From positions 1 to 64,000 of the forward strand of contig JAZKBN010000015.1 in assembly GCA_040388605.1 (NCBI GenBank): 64,000 bases of DNA, given 5' to 3'. The translations under genes and the position numbers were made by a program. Within the stretch, counting starts at the first letter, position 1. The number at the start of each line of letters is the position of its first letter. This DNA is from JAZKBN01 sp040388605 (GTDB taxonomy: Bacteria; Bacteroidota; Bacteroidia; Cytophagales; Flexibacteraceae). A model generated the notes under the pieces. That model ran no database searches. It saw only the letters and a program-made list of their open reading frames with translations, and was not told where the DNA came from. Below are positions 1-8,253 of this stretch, piece by piece.

Positions 1-654
1 TCTGTTCTTTTTACCCTCAAAATTTTTATCGTGTTCCTGGCCGGTATGATAGATTACCTGCTTTTTAAAGGATCTGTTCTTGAAGGCCCGGCCCTTGAGC
101 TGAGCCTGCCCTTTAATACCGGCACCTATTTTACCGCGCAGGGCGGCGATTTTCCCCTGCTTAATTTCCACAACAGCAACCCCACCCAGCGCTACAGCAC
201 CGAGATTACCCGTGTTAATTCCCTCGGTTTCAGGGCTGCAGGCCTGCTTCCCTCTGACCCCGACTCATATATAATCTGGCACGATACCGTGGTGGCGCCC
301 TGTAACGCCAAAGTAATAGCAGTTACCGCCAACCTGCCCGATATGCCCCTCGACAGCCTCGACGAAGACAACCCCGACGGCAATAACATTGTGCTTGAAT
401 ACAGCGGATGCCTCATAATGCTGGCGCACCTGGCCACAGGTACCATAAAAGCAAAACCCGGCGACACCCTGAAAACCGGGCAGGTAATAGGCCTTGTAGG
501 TAAAAGCGGCAACAGTTCTGAGCCCTTGTTGGGCATACATGCCGTTCAGGGCACTGCGCCTGATAATATTCTCAGGGGCGAAGGTGTACCCATGCGTTTC
601 AACGGTAAATTCCTGATAAGAAACGAGGCCATTGAAGCCGGGCAAAAACCCTGA
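1..654 (+). CDS. M23 (LytM)-family peptidase-like protein, probably catalytically dead; 5' end uncertain
   Basis: The frame is open to the first base of the window, so the gene may begin outside it; a GTG at 31 is the first plausible internal start (207 aa). The overall pattern of an M23/duplicated-hybrid-motif fold is visible: a VVAPCNAKVIAV strand, GNNIVLEYSG, then HL-x5-IKAKPGDTLKTGQVIG and GKSGNSSEP, which in active members precedes the zinc motif HLH. Here that position reads LLGIH (residues 166-170), and the first zinc-site Asp position in QRYSTEI (53-59) is Glu. Known family biology: M23 enzymes are zinc endopeptidases cutting peptidoglycan cross-links, and degenerate LytM domains act as regulators or scaffolds (EnvC, NlpD). 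I infer loss of catalysis. The fold assignment is fairly sure, the role is not. Confidence 0.7.
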   Translation, partial: SVLFTLKIFIVFLAGMIDYLLFKGSVLEGPALELSLPFNTGTYFTAQGGDFPLLNFHNSNPTQRYSTEITRVNSLGFRAAGLLPSDPDSYIIWHDTVVAPCNAKVIAVTANLPDMPLDSLDEDNPDGNNIVLEYSGCLIMLAHLATGTIKAKPGDTLKTGQVIGLVGKSGNSSEPLLGIHAVQGTAPDNILRGEGVPMRFNGKFLIRNEAIEAGQKP

Positions 655-868
655 CATCCACACTGCTGACCTTTTTTTACCTGATTAATGGGCGCTTTGT
701 TATTTTACCCTAATCGTCCGGTTGGTTTTGTTTGGATGTTCGTTTCAATTAGTATTGCAGCCTGTTCATATAATAGCGGTACGGAAATTGTTACCTGTAC
801 TTTTCTGAAGCAGGGCAGTGATATATTATTACACTGAAACAATCAGCATTACACTTAAGACCAACATC

Positions 869-1543
869 ATGAGAAAATTAAATATACCTAAATCTGCCGC
901 TGCAATTGTTCTCGGCGCGGCATCCTTGTTATTTTCTTCACAGGCCGCTATGGCCCAGGCCGTGCAGGCAACGCCCGTTACCCAACCTTCGGCTGAGAGC
1001 AGCAAGCGAACAAGCGAACAGCCTAATTTGGTGAAATGCAGCATTGTAAGCCCGTTTTACAAAACCATTACAGTGGGTTATGAACGCATTCTTACCGATA
1101 AAAAATCGGTGTCAATTAACTTCAGCTATACCAACGTGTCTTTCGATAACACGCAATACAGCGGCATATCTATAACGCCGGAATACAGGCTGTACCTGAG
1201 CAGGAAATCGGCAGCCCCGCATGGCTTTTATATGTCGCCATTTTTGCGGTATATGATGCTTGATTTAAACCAGAATTATAAAATATGGAATTATTTTACC
1301 AACAAGGATGATGAATTTGCCGCCAAAGCCAAGCTCAGCAGCTTCGGGGCAGGCTTAACATTCGGCAAGCAATGGATATTTAATGACCTCGTAACCTTCG
1401 ATATTTTCATGGGCCCGGTCTGGGATTTCAACAATGTAAAACAAGTGTCAAACGCAGGCCCGGTTGACCACAGCGTGCAGCCCACTACCTTGCTGAAAGA
1501 ATATACCATCCGTTTCGGGGCCAATTTAGGCTTCGCGTTTTAG
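869..1543 (+). CDS. small outer-membrane beta-barrel protein (DUF3575-like)
   Basis: The 224-residue product starts with a clear signal peptide (MRKLNIPKSAAAIVLGAASL, then cleavage after AMAQA). The open frame extends 51 nt upstream, but the ATG at 869 is chosen because the signal peptide follows it directly. The mature part has alternating hydrophobic/aromatic strands (KTITVGYERIL, SVSINFSY, ISITPEYRLYL, GFYMSPFLRYMML) and ends in the typical outer-membrane Phe (FGANLGFAF). The pattern resembles DUF3575/porin-like barrels of about 8 strands. A strong bidirectional hairpin follows. Function unknown; probably structural or a small pore. It resembles in design, not closely in sequence, the two barrels at 16.7-18.3 kb. 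Confidence 0.7.
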   Translation: MRKLNIPKSAAAIVLGAASLLFSSQAAMAQAVQATPVTQPSAESSKRTSEQPNLVKCSIVSPFYKTITVGYERILTDKKSVSINFSYTNVSFDNTQYSGISITPEYRLYLSRKSAAPHGFYMSPFLRYMMLDLNQNYKIWNYFTNKDDEFAAKAKLSSFGAGLTFGKQWIFNDLVTFDIFMGPVWDFNNVKQVSNAGPVDHSVQPTTLLKEYTIRFGANLGFAF

Positions 1544-1640
1544 GCTGAGGCAGTAGTTGCTGAAAGGCATTGAGCTGATGTCTAAATTACCGCTCGTGGC
1601 CGAAGTGCAGCCTGCCAACAATAAGCCGGGACACTGAACC

Positions 1641-1689
1641 GATACCCATAAAAAAAGGGGGCAAAATGCCCCCTTTTTTTATGGGTATC
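1641..1689. terminator. bidirectional rho-independent terminator, perfect 22-bp stem
   Basis: Two perfectly complementary 22-base arms (1641-1662 and 1668-1689) flank a 5-base loop AAAAT. Each arm has a G5/C5 block next to a 7-base A or T run, so the hairpin can terminate on both strands. It lies between two convergent genes (ends at 1543 and 1751), exactly where a shared terminator is expected. Confidence 0.9.
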
Positions 1690-1750
1690 GGGTATCGCTT
1701 TATGGCTTGGAAACCCGCTGCCTTATTTTAAGCTCATAATGGTAAACCAT

Positions 1751-2521
1751 TTACCTTGCACCTTCCCCGAAATAATAGCTGCTTTCCTGTATTTCATTGC
1801 CTAAGCCTTTGGGGTTTTCGCCGTATTCATTAATCCCGAAATCGCTGTCGGCGAATAAGAGCATTCCCCCAATGCCGGGATCTAACTGCCACCAGCCCCT
1901 GTGACCTGTATCATGCAATCGTTTAGCCGAACATGCAGCGCCTATGTAACCGGCAGGTAATAAGGCTGCCAGTATTATATAACCCGGCAGGCCAATGTTA
2001 AACGCTCCAATTGAAAAACTGCTGTATTGTGTTACTGCCCATACTATGCCCAATACTATAAAAACAGACAGTATAGACAATTGGATTATGCCGAATTCAA
2101 GCCTGCGCACCCGGCCGTCAAATGAAAAAACATTCCTGAACATGGGTACATGCTGCTTATTAATATAAGCATATCTTTCCTGTTCTTTCAGCCTGTTCAA
2201 TTCATCTGCAGTTAATTCATTGCCTAAATCTTTGGGGTTATTGCCAAACCTGTTGGCGCCTATTTCGCCGTCGGCAAAAAGCATCCAAATGAAGTATATG
2301 GAAACAGATTGAAACCAGCCGGATGTATTTCTGTCGTGGCAGCGTTTACAGGCCTGTGCAGTCATAAACCAATAAAAGGGATACGCCAATAAATTTATCA
2401 GCGGGCTAACATTTTCCGCTGCTAAAGTTAAGATCCCGATTGCAAAAACATATATAACAAATGAAATACCGAATTCAAGCCTGCGGATGCGGCCTTCGAA
2501 TGAAAATGGTGCCCGGAACAT
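1751..2521 (-). CDS. tandem double-DUF805 membrane protein
   Basis: This 256-residue protein contains two complete DUF805 units. Each starts with a short amphipathic motif (FRAPFSFEGRIRRLEFG; FRNVFSFDGRVRRLEFG), followed by hydrophobic helices, an aromatic/basic KRxHDxxxxGWW/F segment and an acidic tail with the pattern ADGEIGxNxxGxNPKxLGNE. The longest frame begins at 2722, but that extension overlaps the upstream paralogue in another frame; the ATG at 2519-2521 coincides with the conserved first residue of the family and sits one base after the upstream stop, so it is preferred. DUF805 proteins are small inner-membrane proteins (E. coli YhaH) of unknown function. Last gene of a four-gene array. 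Confidence 0.85.
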   Translation of the reverse strand: MFRAPFSFEGRIRRLEFGISFVIYVFAIGILTLAAENVSPLINLLAYPFYWFMTAQACKRCHDRNTSGWFQSVSIYFIWMLFADGEIGANRFGNNPKDLGNELTADELNRLKEQERYAYINKQHVPMFRNVFSFDGRVRRLEFGIIQLSILSVFIVLGIVWAVTQYSSFSIGAFNIGLPGYIILAALLPAGYIGAACSAKRLHDTGHRGWWQLDPGIGGMLLFADSDFGINEYGENPKGLGNEIQESSYYFGEGAR

Positions 2522-2522
2522 A

Positions 2523-2879
2523 TTAACTGTGTTTATTTGATTGTGGTTTACCGGTTGCAGCATTTGAAAAATGCCCATGAGCTTCATAACCCGGCCCTTT
2601 CGGATTTTCGCCGTATTGGTTGGGTCCAATTTCGCCGTCTTTGAGCAGCAGCTGAAAGCTGTCTTTATATTTAAACCATGCGCTGAACCCAATATCGTGG
2701 CAACGCTTTGCCCTTGCTGCAAAGGTGAACCAAAGCAGCGGTATAGCCAATACCCAAAGTACGGGGTAATCTTGCGATGTGTATAAAATTATGAGTACTG
2801 CCGAAAATGCAAGCAGGCTGCTTATACCGTATTCAAGCCTGCGTATTCGGCCTTCGAAAGAGAAAGGGGCTTTAATCAT
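2523..2879 (-). CDS. DUF805 membrane protein
   Basis: 118 residues with one DUF805 unit: IKAPFSFEGRIRRLEYG at the N-terminus, two or three hydrophobic helices, AKRCHDIGFSAWF, then DGEIGPNQYGENPKGPG. The C-terminus carries an extra hydrophilic tail (about 20 residues) not seen in the paralogues. Only one base separates its stop from the start of the double-DUF805 gene, so the two are almost certainly co-transcribed and translationally coupled. Function unknown. Confidence 0.85.
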   Translation of the reverse strand: MIKAPFSFEGRIRRLEYGISSLLAFSAVLIILYTSQDYPVLWVLAIPLLWFTFAARAKRCHDIGFSAWFKYKDSFQLLLKDGEIGPNQYGENPKGPGYEAHGHFSNAATGKPQSNKHS

Positions 2880-2909
2880 ACCTGCTTATGGTGTGCTGTT
2901 TTTTTGGTA

Positions 2910-3242
2910 CTACCGCTGTTCAGCGTAATTAATACGTTCCATAACTTCATTACCTATGCCTTTAGGATTGTCGCCGTATTCGTTCGGGCCGAAATCGCTT
3001 TCGGCGAAAAGCAGGCGCAGGCTTCCGCCAATCTGGTACCAGCCGCTTAGGCCTCGGTCGTGGCTGCGCTTAGCGCCAGCTGCCAGGCTGAACCAAATTA
3101 ATGGAATAAAGAGGAAATAAAATATGGGGTAAACTGCCGCTGTAATAATAATAATAAAACTCGCGGTTACAGTTATAATACTGCTTATACCGTATTCAAG
3201 CCTGCGAATGCGGCCATTGAAAGAGAAAGGGGCTTTAAACAT
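2910..3242 (-). CDS. DUF805 membrane protein
   Basis: 110 residues, one DUF805 unit (FKAPFSFNGRIRRLEYG; AKRSHDRGLSGWYQ; ESDFGPNEYGDNPKGIGNE). The Cys usually found in KRCHD is Ser here. Thirty bases upstream of the next paralogue and about 125 bases after the preceding one, with a hairpin in between. Function unknown; a product of local tandem duplication. Confidence 0.85.
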   Translation of the reverse strand: MFKAPFSFNGRIRRLEYGISSIITVTASFIIIITAAVYPIFYFLFIPLIWFSLAAGAKRSHDRGLSGWYQIGGSLRLLFAESDFGPNEYGDNPKGIGNEVMERINYAEQR

Positions 3243-3309
3243 CGGGCTTTGTAAGGCGCTTAATTATTTTTAAAAATACAGTTAATCTTTTAAAACAGGC
3301 CGGGAATGC

Positions 3310-3340
3310 AACAAGCCGATATAATAAATATCGGCTTGTT
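3310..3340. terminator. hairpin between DUF805 genes, possible terminator or mRNA processing site
   Basis: Perfect 12-base inverted repeat (3310-3321 against 3329-3340) with a 7-base A/T loop. It lies between two paralogues read on the minus strand. On that strand it is followed by TTGTTGCATT rather than a T run, so it would be a weak terminator; attenuation between the first gene and the rest of the array is possible. Confidence 0.45.
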
Positions 3341-3366
3341 TAATTCTTTAGGCAGAGCGTTAAAGT

Positions 3367-3711
3367 TTAACGGCCTTCAACAGATTTATAGGCAGTTTCC
3401 GGTATTTCGTTGCCAATACCTTTTGGGTTGTCCCCGTATTCGTTCGGGCCTAAATCACCGTCAGCGAAAAGCATCCATAGGCCATAAAGCGGTATAAGCT
3501 GGTACCACCCGCTGTTTCCCCTGTCGTGGCAGCGCTTAGCGCCCTGGGCAATGGCAAACCATAGTATAGGTAAATAAAGAACGAAAATTATTGGATGAAT
3601 TAATGCACCCAGAAATATAACGCCGTAATATGCAACAGTAGAAATTATGGTGCCTACGCCGTATTCAAGCCTGCGAATGCGGCCATCAAATGAGAAAGGG
3701 GCTTTAAACAT
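3367..3711 (-). CDS. DUF805 membrane protein (first gene of array)
   Basis: 114 residues, one complete DUF805 unit: FKAPFSFDGRIRRLEYG, two to three hydrophobic helices, AKRCHDRGNSGWYQLIPLYG, then ADGDLGPNEYGDNPKGIGNE. The first gene of the minus-strand array at 3711-1751, so probably the ancestral or leading copy. DUF805 proteins are integral inner-membrane proteins with no established biochemical role. The conserved KRCHD and Asn-Pro-Lys-Gly elements are intact. Confidence 0.87.
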   Translation of the reverse strand: MFKAPFSFDGRIRRLEYGVGTIISTVAYYGVIFLGALIHPIIFVLYLPILWFAIAQGAKRCHDRGNSGWYQLIPLYGLWMLFADGDLGPNEYGDNPKGIGNEIPETAYKSVEGR

Positions 3712-4061
3712 GGGTATGAGTTTTTGAAAGTATTATGGTTATGGTTTGAAGGAAGAAGATAGTTCAGGTAAAATTCAGTCCTTTATATTCGATAAAAGCT
3801 GAACTGGGTATTTGGGTGCCGGCTGAAGATGTATTTATAATAATAGCAGGCTTAACAAACATGTTTAATGCCCTGCTGTAGCTTTAATCCGGCTATCAGG
3901 TTTGTAAAAACCTGTTTTGCCCCGGCAATATCTTTAAAGTTCTTATGCAGGGCCGCAATATTAACCGACTAAGAAGCTGTAAGCTATCATTTGCAGGTAA
4001 AATATCCAAACAAGTGTTTCAAATGCACGCATTATTTTTTTTGATTTGTATTTAAACCCGA
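3712..4061. other. 350-nt intergenic region
   Basis: No convincing coding frame. It holds the upstream region of the DUF805 array (minus strand), but I cannot point to a clear -33/-7 pair. A small perfect hairpin (7-bp stem CAGGTTT/AAACCTG, 3897-3914) is followed on the plus strand by TTTTGCC; no plus-strand gene ends nearby, so its role is unclear. Confidence 0.5.
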
Positions 4062-6293
4062 TTAACCCTGTTTTTTGAGCATATAAATTTTGAACAGGAG
4101 CGTGCTGCCAATCGGCTTAGGCTCAAGCAGCGTATAAATTTCAGGGTGAAGCTGCTGCATGGCATACGTATGGCCTACGGCCACAAAGCGTGCTTTTGCT
4201 TTTCGCATAAATGCAGGCAGCACCTCGTTTACGGCAAGCTCAGGGTGCATGCGCTTAAAAATATAAACCGGGTTCACCGCGTACATTTTGCGCCCTATTT
4301 CCGGTACTGAATCAATGTTTTTATCGGTTACCGATGCCGCAAGCATTATTACCTCTTTCCTGAGCAACCCGAATTCGCCCACCTCGGCATCGTTAAAAAG
4401 GTAGGCATTGTAATTATGCTCCACGAAAACCAAGCCTGTGTTCAGGGAATCGGGGCTTAGGTGTGAATCCATAAAGGCAGGGTAAATGCCTGTGCCGCGC
4501 TTAAATGCCGAATCAGGTACCTTGTGATTACCCATTACATACAGGCGTGTGAAAGATGCCCCGGCCAAAACGCAGAGCCATAAGGTAAGCTGCTTTAATT
4601 TCAAACTGCCTTGTTCGCCGGACGCGAGGTTTTGGCTTTCCCTGTTTTCAGCATCGCTCACTGCCATTACCGGGAACAGGAAGGGGAGCACATGCAGCAG
4701 GAAATCAGTTACCTGCCAGCCGTCGAATATTTGAATCAGGAAGGGGCGTATGGCAAGCAGCGCCAAACAGGCAAAAGCCATGTATGCCGATATGCTTTTC
4801 ATTACCGGGTTATTCATTTGCCTGCGCAGCAATATTGCCGCATAAACAAACAGGGCAATGCTTGCGGCAGTGAGCAGCAGGTGCAGTGTTTTTCCCGGGA
4901 ACACCAGCTTATCTGCAGCATGAGCCAGGCTGAGCAGGAACATAGTGTAGGCTAAGAGCCTTTTCTTAGGTAATAAAAAGAGCGCTGTGAGCCCGAAAAC
5001 CGGGAACAGGTAGCCGAAAACCGAGCTGATAAAATTCAATGAGCCAAATACTTCCGATGCTGCTGAGCCCAAATGTATGCCGCTGAAATAGCGCTCCATG
5101 AGTCCGCCGCCCGGGTTGGCAGAGGCCGTAACTTTTGTGCTTTCAATGGCGGTGTTTTCACTTCCTGCTACCCTGCCGCCGCCCGGCAAAACACCCGGCA
5201 GAAAAAACACGATGCAGGTTATTGCCACAATTGCCAGGCCCAGCCAAACTTCTGTGCCTATACCGGTTTGTCGCTTTTTTATGAAGGTTAATATTGGCGG
5301 AATTGCGGCCGTAGCCAATGCAATAAGTCCCAGGGGCTGGTTGAAAATGAATACAAAAAACAAGGGAATAATAAAGAGGTTGTATGATTCGCTTCTCAGC
5401 CAAAGCCGGAATGCAATGCAGAAGCACATAATCAGCACAGATGCCTTAAGGGCATACAATGCAAACAGGCTCATAATGAGCATAATGTCGTCGGCATAAC
5501 CCGGCCAGGTATTTGCCCCCGCGGGCGAAAGCTTTATGCAGAGCATGAGCGCTGTAAGTGCTGCACAGCAAAAAAGCAGGCTGAACGCCGCAGCTGTAAA
5601 ATACCTGCCGATAAGGTATTGCATACCTAAAAAAGCCAAAAATACCGATACCGTCCGGGTACATACCTCGTACACCATGGCTTCGGGCAGAATGCCGGGC
5701 ATGGCCATTATGCCGGTGGCATAAATATCGGCATAGTGGTAGGGGCTGGCTTTGCGCACATCGGTAACCAGGCCAATTACCTGGCCTATGAAATTGCTTT
5801 CAACATGTGTATGCCTGATAAGCTCAAGGGTATGCGCATAAAACTGGGCATCTACATGCGGGTAATGTATAAGCATGCTGTCGGTGTAAAGCACGTGCAG
5901 CAAAGAGTTTATAAAAATAAAAATCAACAGGCCCAATGCCCCGGCTATAAACCGAAGGCTGAGTTTCGCATTCAGGCCGGTGCTTCCTGCAGCATCTGCA
6001 TAGCCTGCAGGCAGGCCTGCTTTATCATAATTTTGTTTTTTTAAGCAGTTCAGGAACAGGTATAGAAGCGGCAGCGCTGCCAAATGCAGGCTGTAGCCCC
6101 GGCAAAGCCAGATTCCGTACAAAGAAGGCAATAGCACATAGCCTGTAAAGCAGCTGAGCAATACCCTTTCAGTTGCTGAAAAATACTTTATGCCGAATGC
6201 AAGCCTGAGCCCTTCGCCTGCCGCAAAGCAAAGCAGCAGAAAAGCGACAACAGTAAAAAAGAGGCACAAACCGGTTTCCGGTGTGTTGAGCAT
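4062..6293 (-). CDS. large polytopic membrane protein of unknown function
   Basis: 743 residues. The first about 550 residues are almost continuous hydrophobic segments (at least ten candidate membrane helices) interrupted by a periplasmic-type loop around residues 125-200 (HVDAQFYAHTLELIRHTHVE and following). The C-terminal about 150 residues are soluble, with KMYAVNPVYIFKRMHPELAV and ending KIYMLKKQG. The architecture (many helices plus a C-terminal soluble domain) recalls polytopic GT-C glycosyltransferases or O-antigen-type proteins, but I do not see the usual DxD or EE motif placement with confidence, so no function is assigned. Transcribed toward the DUF805 array; a terminator separates it from the PadR operon upstream. 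Confidence 0.75.
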   Translation of the reverse strand: MLNTPETGLCLFFTVVAFLLLCFAAGEGLRLAFGIKYFSATERVLLSCFTGYVLLPSLYGIWLCRGYSLHLAALPLLYLFLNCLKKQNYDKAGLPAGYADAAGSTGLNAKLSLRFIAGALGLLIFIFINSLLHVLYTDSMLIHYPHVDAQFYAHTLELIRHTHVESNFIGQVIGLVTDVRKASPYHYADIYATGIMAMPGILPEAMVYEVCTRTVSVFLAFLGMQYLIGRYFTAAAFSLLFCCAALTALMLCIKLSPAGANTWPGYADDIMLIMSLFALYALKASVLIMCFCIAFRLWLRSESYNLFIIPLFFVFIFNQPLGLIALATAAIPPILTFIKKRQTGIGTEVWLGLAIVAITCIVFFLPGVLPGGGRVAGSENTAIESTKVTASANPGGGLMERYFSGIHLGSAASEVFGSLNFISSVFGYLFPVFGLTALFLLPKKRLLAYTMFLLSLAHAADKLVFPGKTLHLLLTAASIALFVYAAILLRRQMNNPVMKSISAYMAFACLALLAIRPFLIQIFDGWQVTDFLLHVLPFLFPVMAVSDAENRESQNLASGEQGSLKLKQLTLWLCVLAGASFTRLYVMGNHKVPDSAFKRGTGIYPAFMDSHLSPDSLNTGLVFVEHNYNAYLFNDAEVGEFGLLRKEVIMLAASVTDKNIDSVPEIGRKMYAVNPVYIFKRMHPELAVNEVLPAFMRKAKARFVAVGHTYAMQQLHPEIYTLLEPKPIGSTLLFKIYMLKKQG

Positions 6294-6401
6294 ACAGGCT
6301 TGCAGGTAATTGAAGCTCTAAAATTACGGAAAACATCGGGGAACCGGGCGGCCCCTTATGCATTAACCGGGTCGGCGGGCTTATGGCCGAATTAAAAATT
6401 G

Positions 6402-6432
6402 AAAAACCCGGCAACCATTGGCGGCCGGGTTT
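6402..6432 (-). terminator. rho-independent terminator of the PadR operon
   Basis: Nine-base perfect stem (AAACCCGGC, 6404-6412, with GCCGGGTTT, 6424-6432), followed on the minus strand by a T run interrupted by CAA and then TTTTT. It is 42 nt past the stop of the membrane gene at 6474. Confidence 0.8.
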
Positions 6433-6473
6433 CAGGATTAGAGCAATTAACATTATGAAGAAAAATCAATGTT

Positions 6474-7100
6474 TCAGGCGGCAGGGCTTAGGCTCTGCTT
6501 ATAGGTTCGGTAAAAGAAAATGGGCATAAATACCACGTTCAGGGCCAGCATGCCAAACAGCAGGCTGATGTTAGCCCCGGGCCAGTGCTGCACCTTAAAT
6601 ATGCCGCCCAGCGAAAAGCTCAGGCAGCCCAGGATTGCGGCTGACTGCTGAACAAGCTCAAGCCCGCTGATTCGGTTTAAGCTGTTCAGGAGCAATGTGA
6701 TCAACATGGGCGTAACCACGAAGAGCAGGGCCATAAAGCCGGTGAATAATACAATACCGGCGCCGGGCCAGTGCAGCATACGGAACATAAAACCGTTGCC
6801 GATAAAGAAGAAGGCAGTGCAAAGGCCGCCGTAAAACAAGCGTTTCATATTATCAGAGAAATTAAAGGTGAGTAAAAGGGTAATGTTTTCGTCTATCTCG
6901 GCCGCCCCGCCGGGACAAACAATTTCAAGAGCCTGTTGTAATGCCTTATCGAAATCAGGCTCATGGGCGAGCTCAAATTCAATGATGCAGGCAATATGGT
7001 CGGCCAGCTCGGGTATAATGGTGGGACTGCGTATAACCTTAGCCTGCGTTTGCAGGGCGGCTAAAATGCGGCTGTAAGCAAGGTTCTCAGATATCTGCAT
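6474..7100 (-). CDS. PadR-associated integral membrane protein
   Basis: 208 residues. The N-terminal about 85 residues are soluble and helical (PELADHIACIIEFELAHEPD, acidic), and the rest forms four hydrophobic helices arranged as two similar halves, each carrying the signature FKVQHWPGAN / FRMLHWPGAG just before a helix pair. That internal repeat suggests a duplicated two-helix unit. The start overlaps the end of the PadR gene by 14 nt, so the two form an operon. Genes of this layout (PadR regulator plus a membrane protein with a soluble prefix) are common in Bacteroidota and are thought to respond to envelope or antibiotic stress; that is inference here. Function unknown. Confidence 0.75.
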   Translation of the reverse strand: MQISENLAYSRILAALQTQAKVIRSPTIIPELADHIACIIEFELAHEPDFDKALQQALEIVCPGGAAEIDENITLLLTFNFSDNMKRLFYGGLCTAFFFIGNGFMFRMLHWPGAGIVLFTGFMALLFVVTPMLITLLLNSLNRISGLELVQQSAAILGCLSFSLGGIFKVQHWPGANISLLFGMLALNVVFMPIFFYRTYKQSLSPAA

Positions 7101-7434
7101 GGCCTAAGCGGGGTTGGGGCGTAAACATTTCGCGCATAATATCAAGGAAATCGTTCACCAGGTTTATTTGCTCCGATGCACGGGTGTAGCCGGCCTGCGT
7201 GAGCGAATAATACCTGCGGGCTCTTCCGCCGGCGGTTTCTTCCTCGGCGGTAATCAGGCCGTCGGCGAGGAGCTTGTACAGGGCCGGGTACAGGGTGCCC
7301 TCCTTAAGCAGAATGCGCTCCCTGCTGATTAGCTTCACCTGTTGGGTTATTTCGTATCCGTACATTCGCCCCCGGTCTAAGAGGAGCTTTAATATCAGGG
7401 GGGTTAATGTACCCTTCAGCAGTTCAGGCGACAT
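7087..7434 (-). CDS. PadR-family transcriptional regulator
   Basis: 115 residues with the classic PadR winged helix: LKGTLTPLILKLLLDRGRMYGYEI at the N-terminus, the recognition-helix/wing region (KEGTLYPALYKLLADGLI, then GGRARRYYSLTQAG) and a C-terminal dimerisation helix. PadR proteins are dimeric repressors that bind palindromic operators, often autoregulating the operon in which they sit. The palindrome covering its own promoter and start codon is consistent with this. First gene of a two-gene operon. Confidence 0.9.
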   Translation of the reverse strand: MSPELLKGTLTPLILKLLLDRGRMYGYEITQQVKLISRERILLKEGTLYPALYKLLADGLITAEEETAGGRARRYYSLTQAGYTRASEQINLVNDFLDIMREMFTPQPRLGHADI

Positions 7435-7495
7435 ATATATTTGCGTTTAATCTTATTGACTATGCAAATATATAGAACTTCTAATGATTAGCAAA
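7434..7495 (-). promoter_or_regulatory. PadR operon promoter with overlapping palindromic operator candidate
   Basis: On the minus strand TTTG (7495-7492), a 19-nt spacer and TATATTTG (7472-7465) match the Bacteroidota -33/-7 consensus. An 11-bp perfect inverted repeat, TATATATTTGC (7434-7444) and GCAAATATATA (7464-7474), separated by 19 nt, places one arm over the -7 box and the other over the start codon. This is the geometry expected for autorepression. Confidence 0.7.
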
Positions 7496-7644
7496 ACTAA
7501 GTATAAATATTTTTTTCAAACCGCTTTGCTTTAAGCGCCGCTTTGTTGCCGCTTAAATTTAATCTTATAATAATTGCTTGCCAACACGCATCAAACCTGC
7601 GACCTTTGCAGCCGAATTTAAAACCCGATTATTAGCCCGCTTTC

Positions 7645-8253
7645 ATGGAAAACCAACAAACACCTGCCGCATCGCTGATTCTTTCGGAGCTTTCCGAAGC
7701 TGCCGCAGTGCTGCAAAACTTCATACAAAACCCGGCAAACCTGCAGGATATAGAAAATGCAGCCAACCTGATGGCCGATGCTGTTTTAAGCGGGGGTAAA
7801 ATAATAAGCGCCGGTAACGGCGGCTCGCATTGCGATGCCATGCACTTTGCCGAGGAGCTCAGCGGGCGTTACCGCGATAACAGGCCGGCTATGGCAGCCA
7901 TAGCTATATCAGACGTAAGCCATATAACCTGCACCGGTAACGATTACGGTTTCGATTTCATTTTTTCACGCTTCCTCGAAGGCCTTGGGCGCCCCGAAGA
8001 TGTATTCCTGGGCATCAGCACCAGCGGCAATTCCGGCAATATATTGAACGGTATAGCGGCAGCAAGAGCCAAGGGCATGAAGGTGGTTGTGCTTACCGGC
8101 AAAGACGGCGGTAAAATGAAAGGCCTCGCCGATGTGCAAATCACTGTTCCCCACTTCGGCTATGCCGACAGGATCCAGGAGATACATATTAAGGTAATAC
8201 ATATTTTCATAAACCTGATTGAGCGCCGGGTTGCAGCCGCACAGGCACATTGA
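7645..8253 (+). CDS. gmhA: phosphoheptose isomerase (sedoheptulose 7-phosphate isomerase)
   Basis: 202 residues, the usual length. GmhA converts sedoheptulose 7-phosphate to D-glycero-D-manno-heptose 7-phosphate, the first step in ADP-heptose synthesis for the LPS inner core. The SIS-fold signatures are present: IISAGNGGSHCDAMHFAEEL, GRYRDNRPAMAAIA, LGISTSGNSGNI, and the C-terminal HIKVIHIFINLIE helix. The upstream sequence carries GACCTTTG at 7601-7608, one mismatch from the -7 consensus, with TTG 20 nt before it. The next gene overlaps by four bases (TTGA), so the pair is probably co-translated. The neighbour, an extended SDR, could act on a nucleotide sugar, but none of the other heptose genes is here. 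Confidence 0.95.
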   Translation: MENQQTPAASLILSELSEAAAVLQNFIQNPANLQDIENAANLMADAVLSGGKIISAGNGGSHCDAMHFAEELSGRYRDNRPAMAAIAISDVSHITCTGNDYGFDFIFSRFLEGLGRPEDVFLGISTSGNSGNILNGIAAARAKGMKVVVLTGKDGGKMKGLADVQITVPHFGYADRIQEIHIKVIHIFINLIERRVAAAQAH

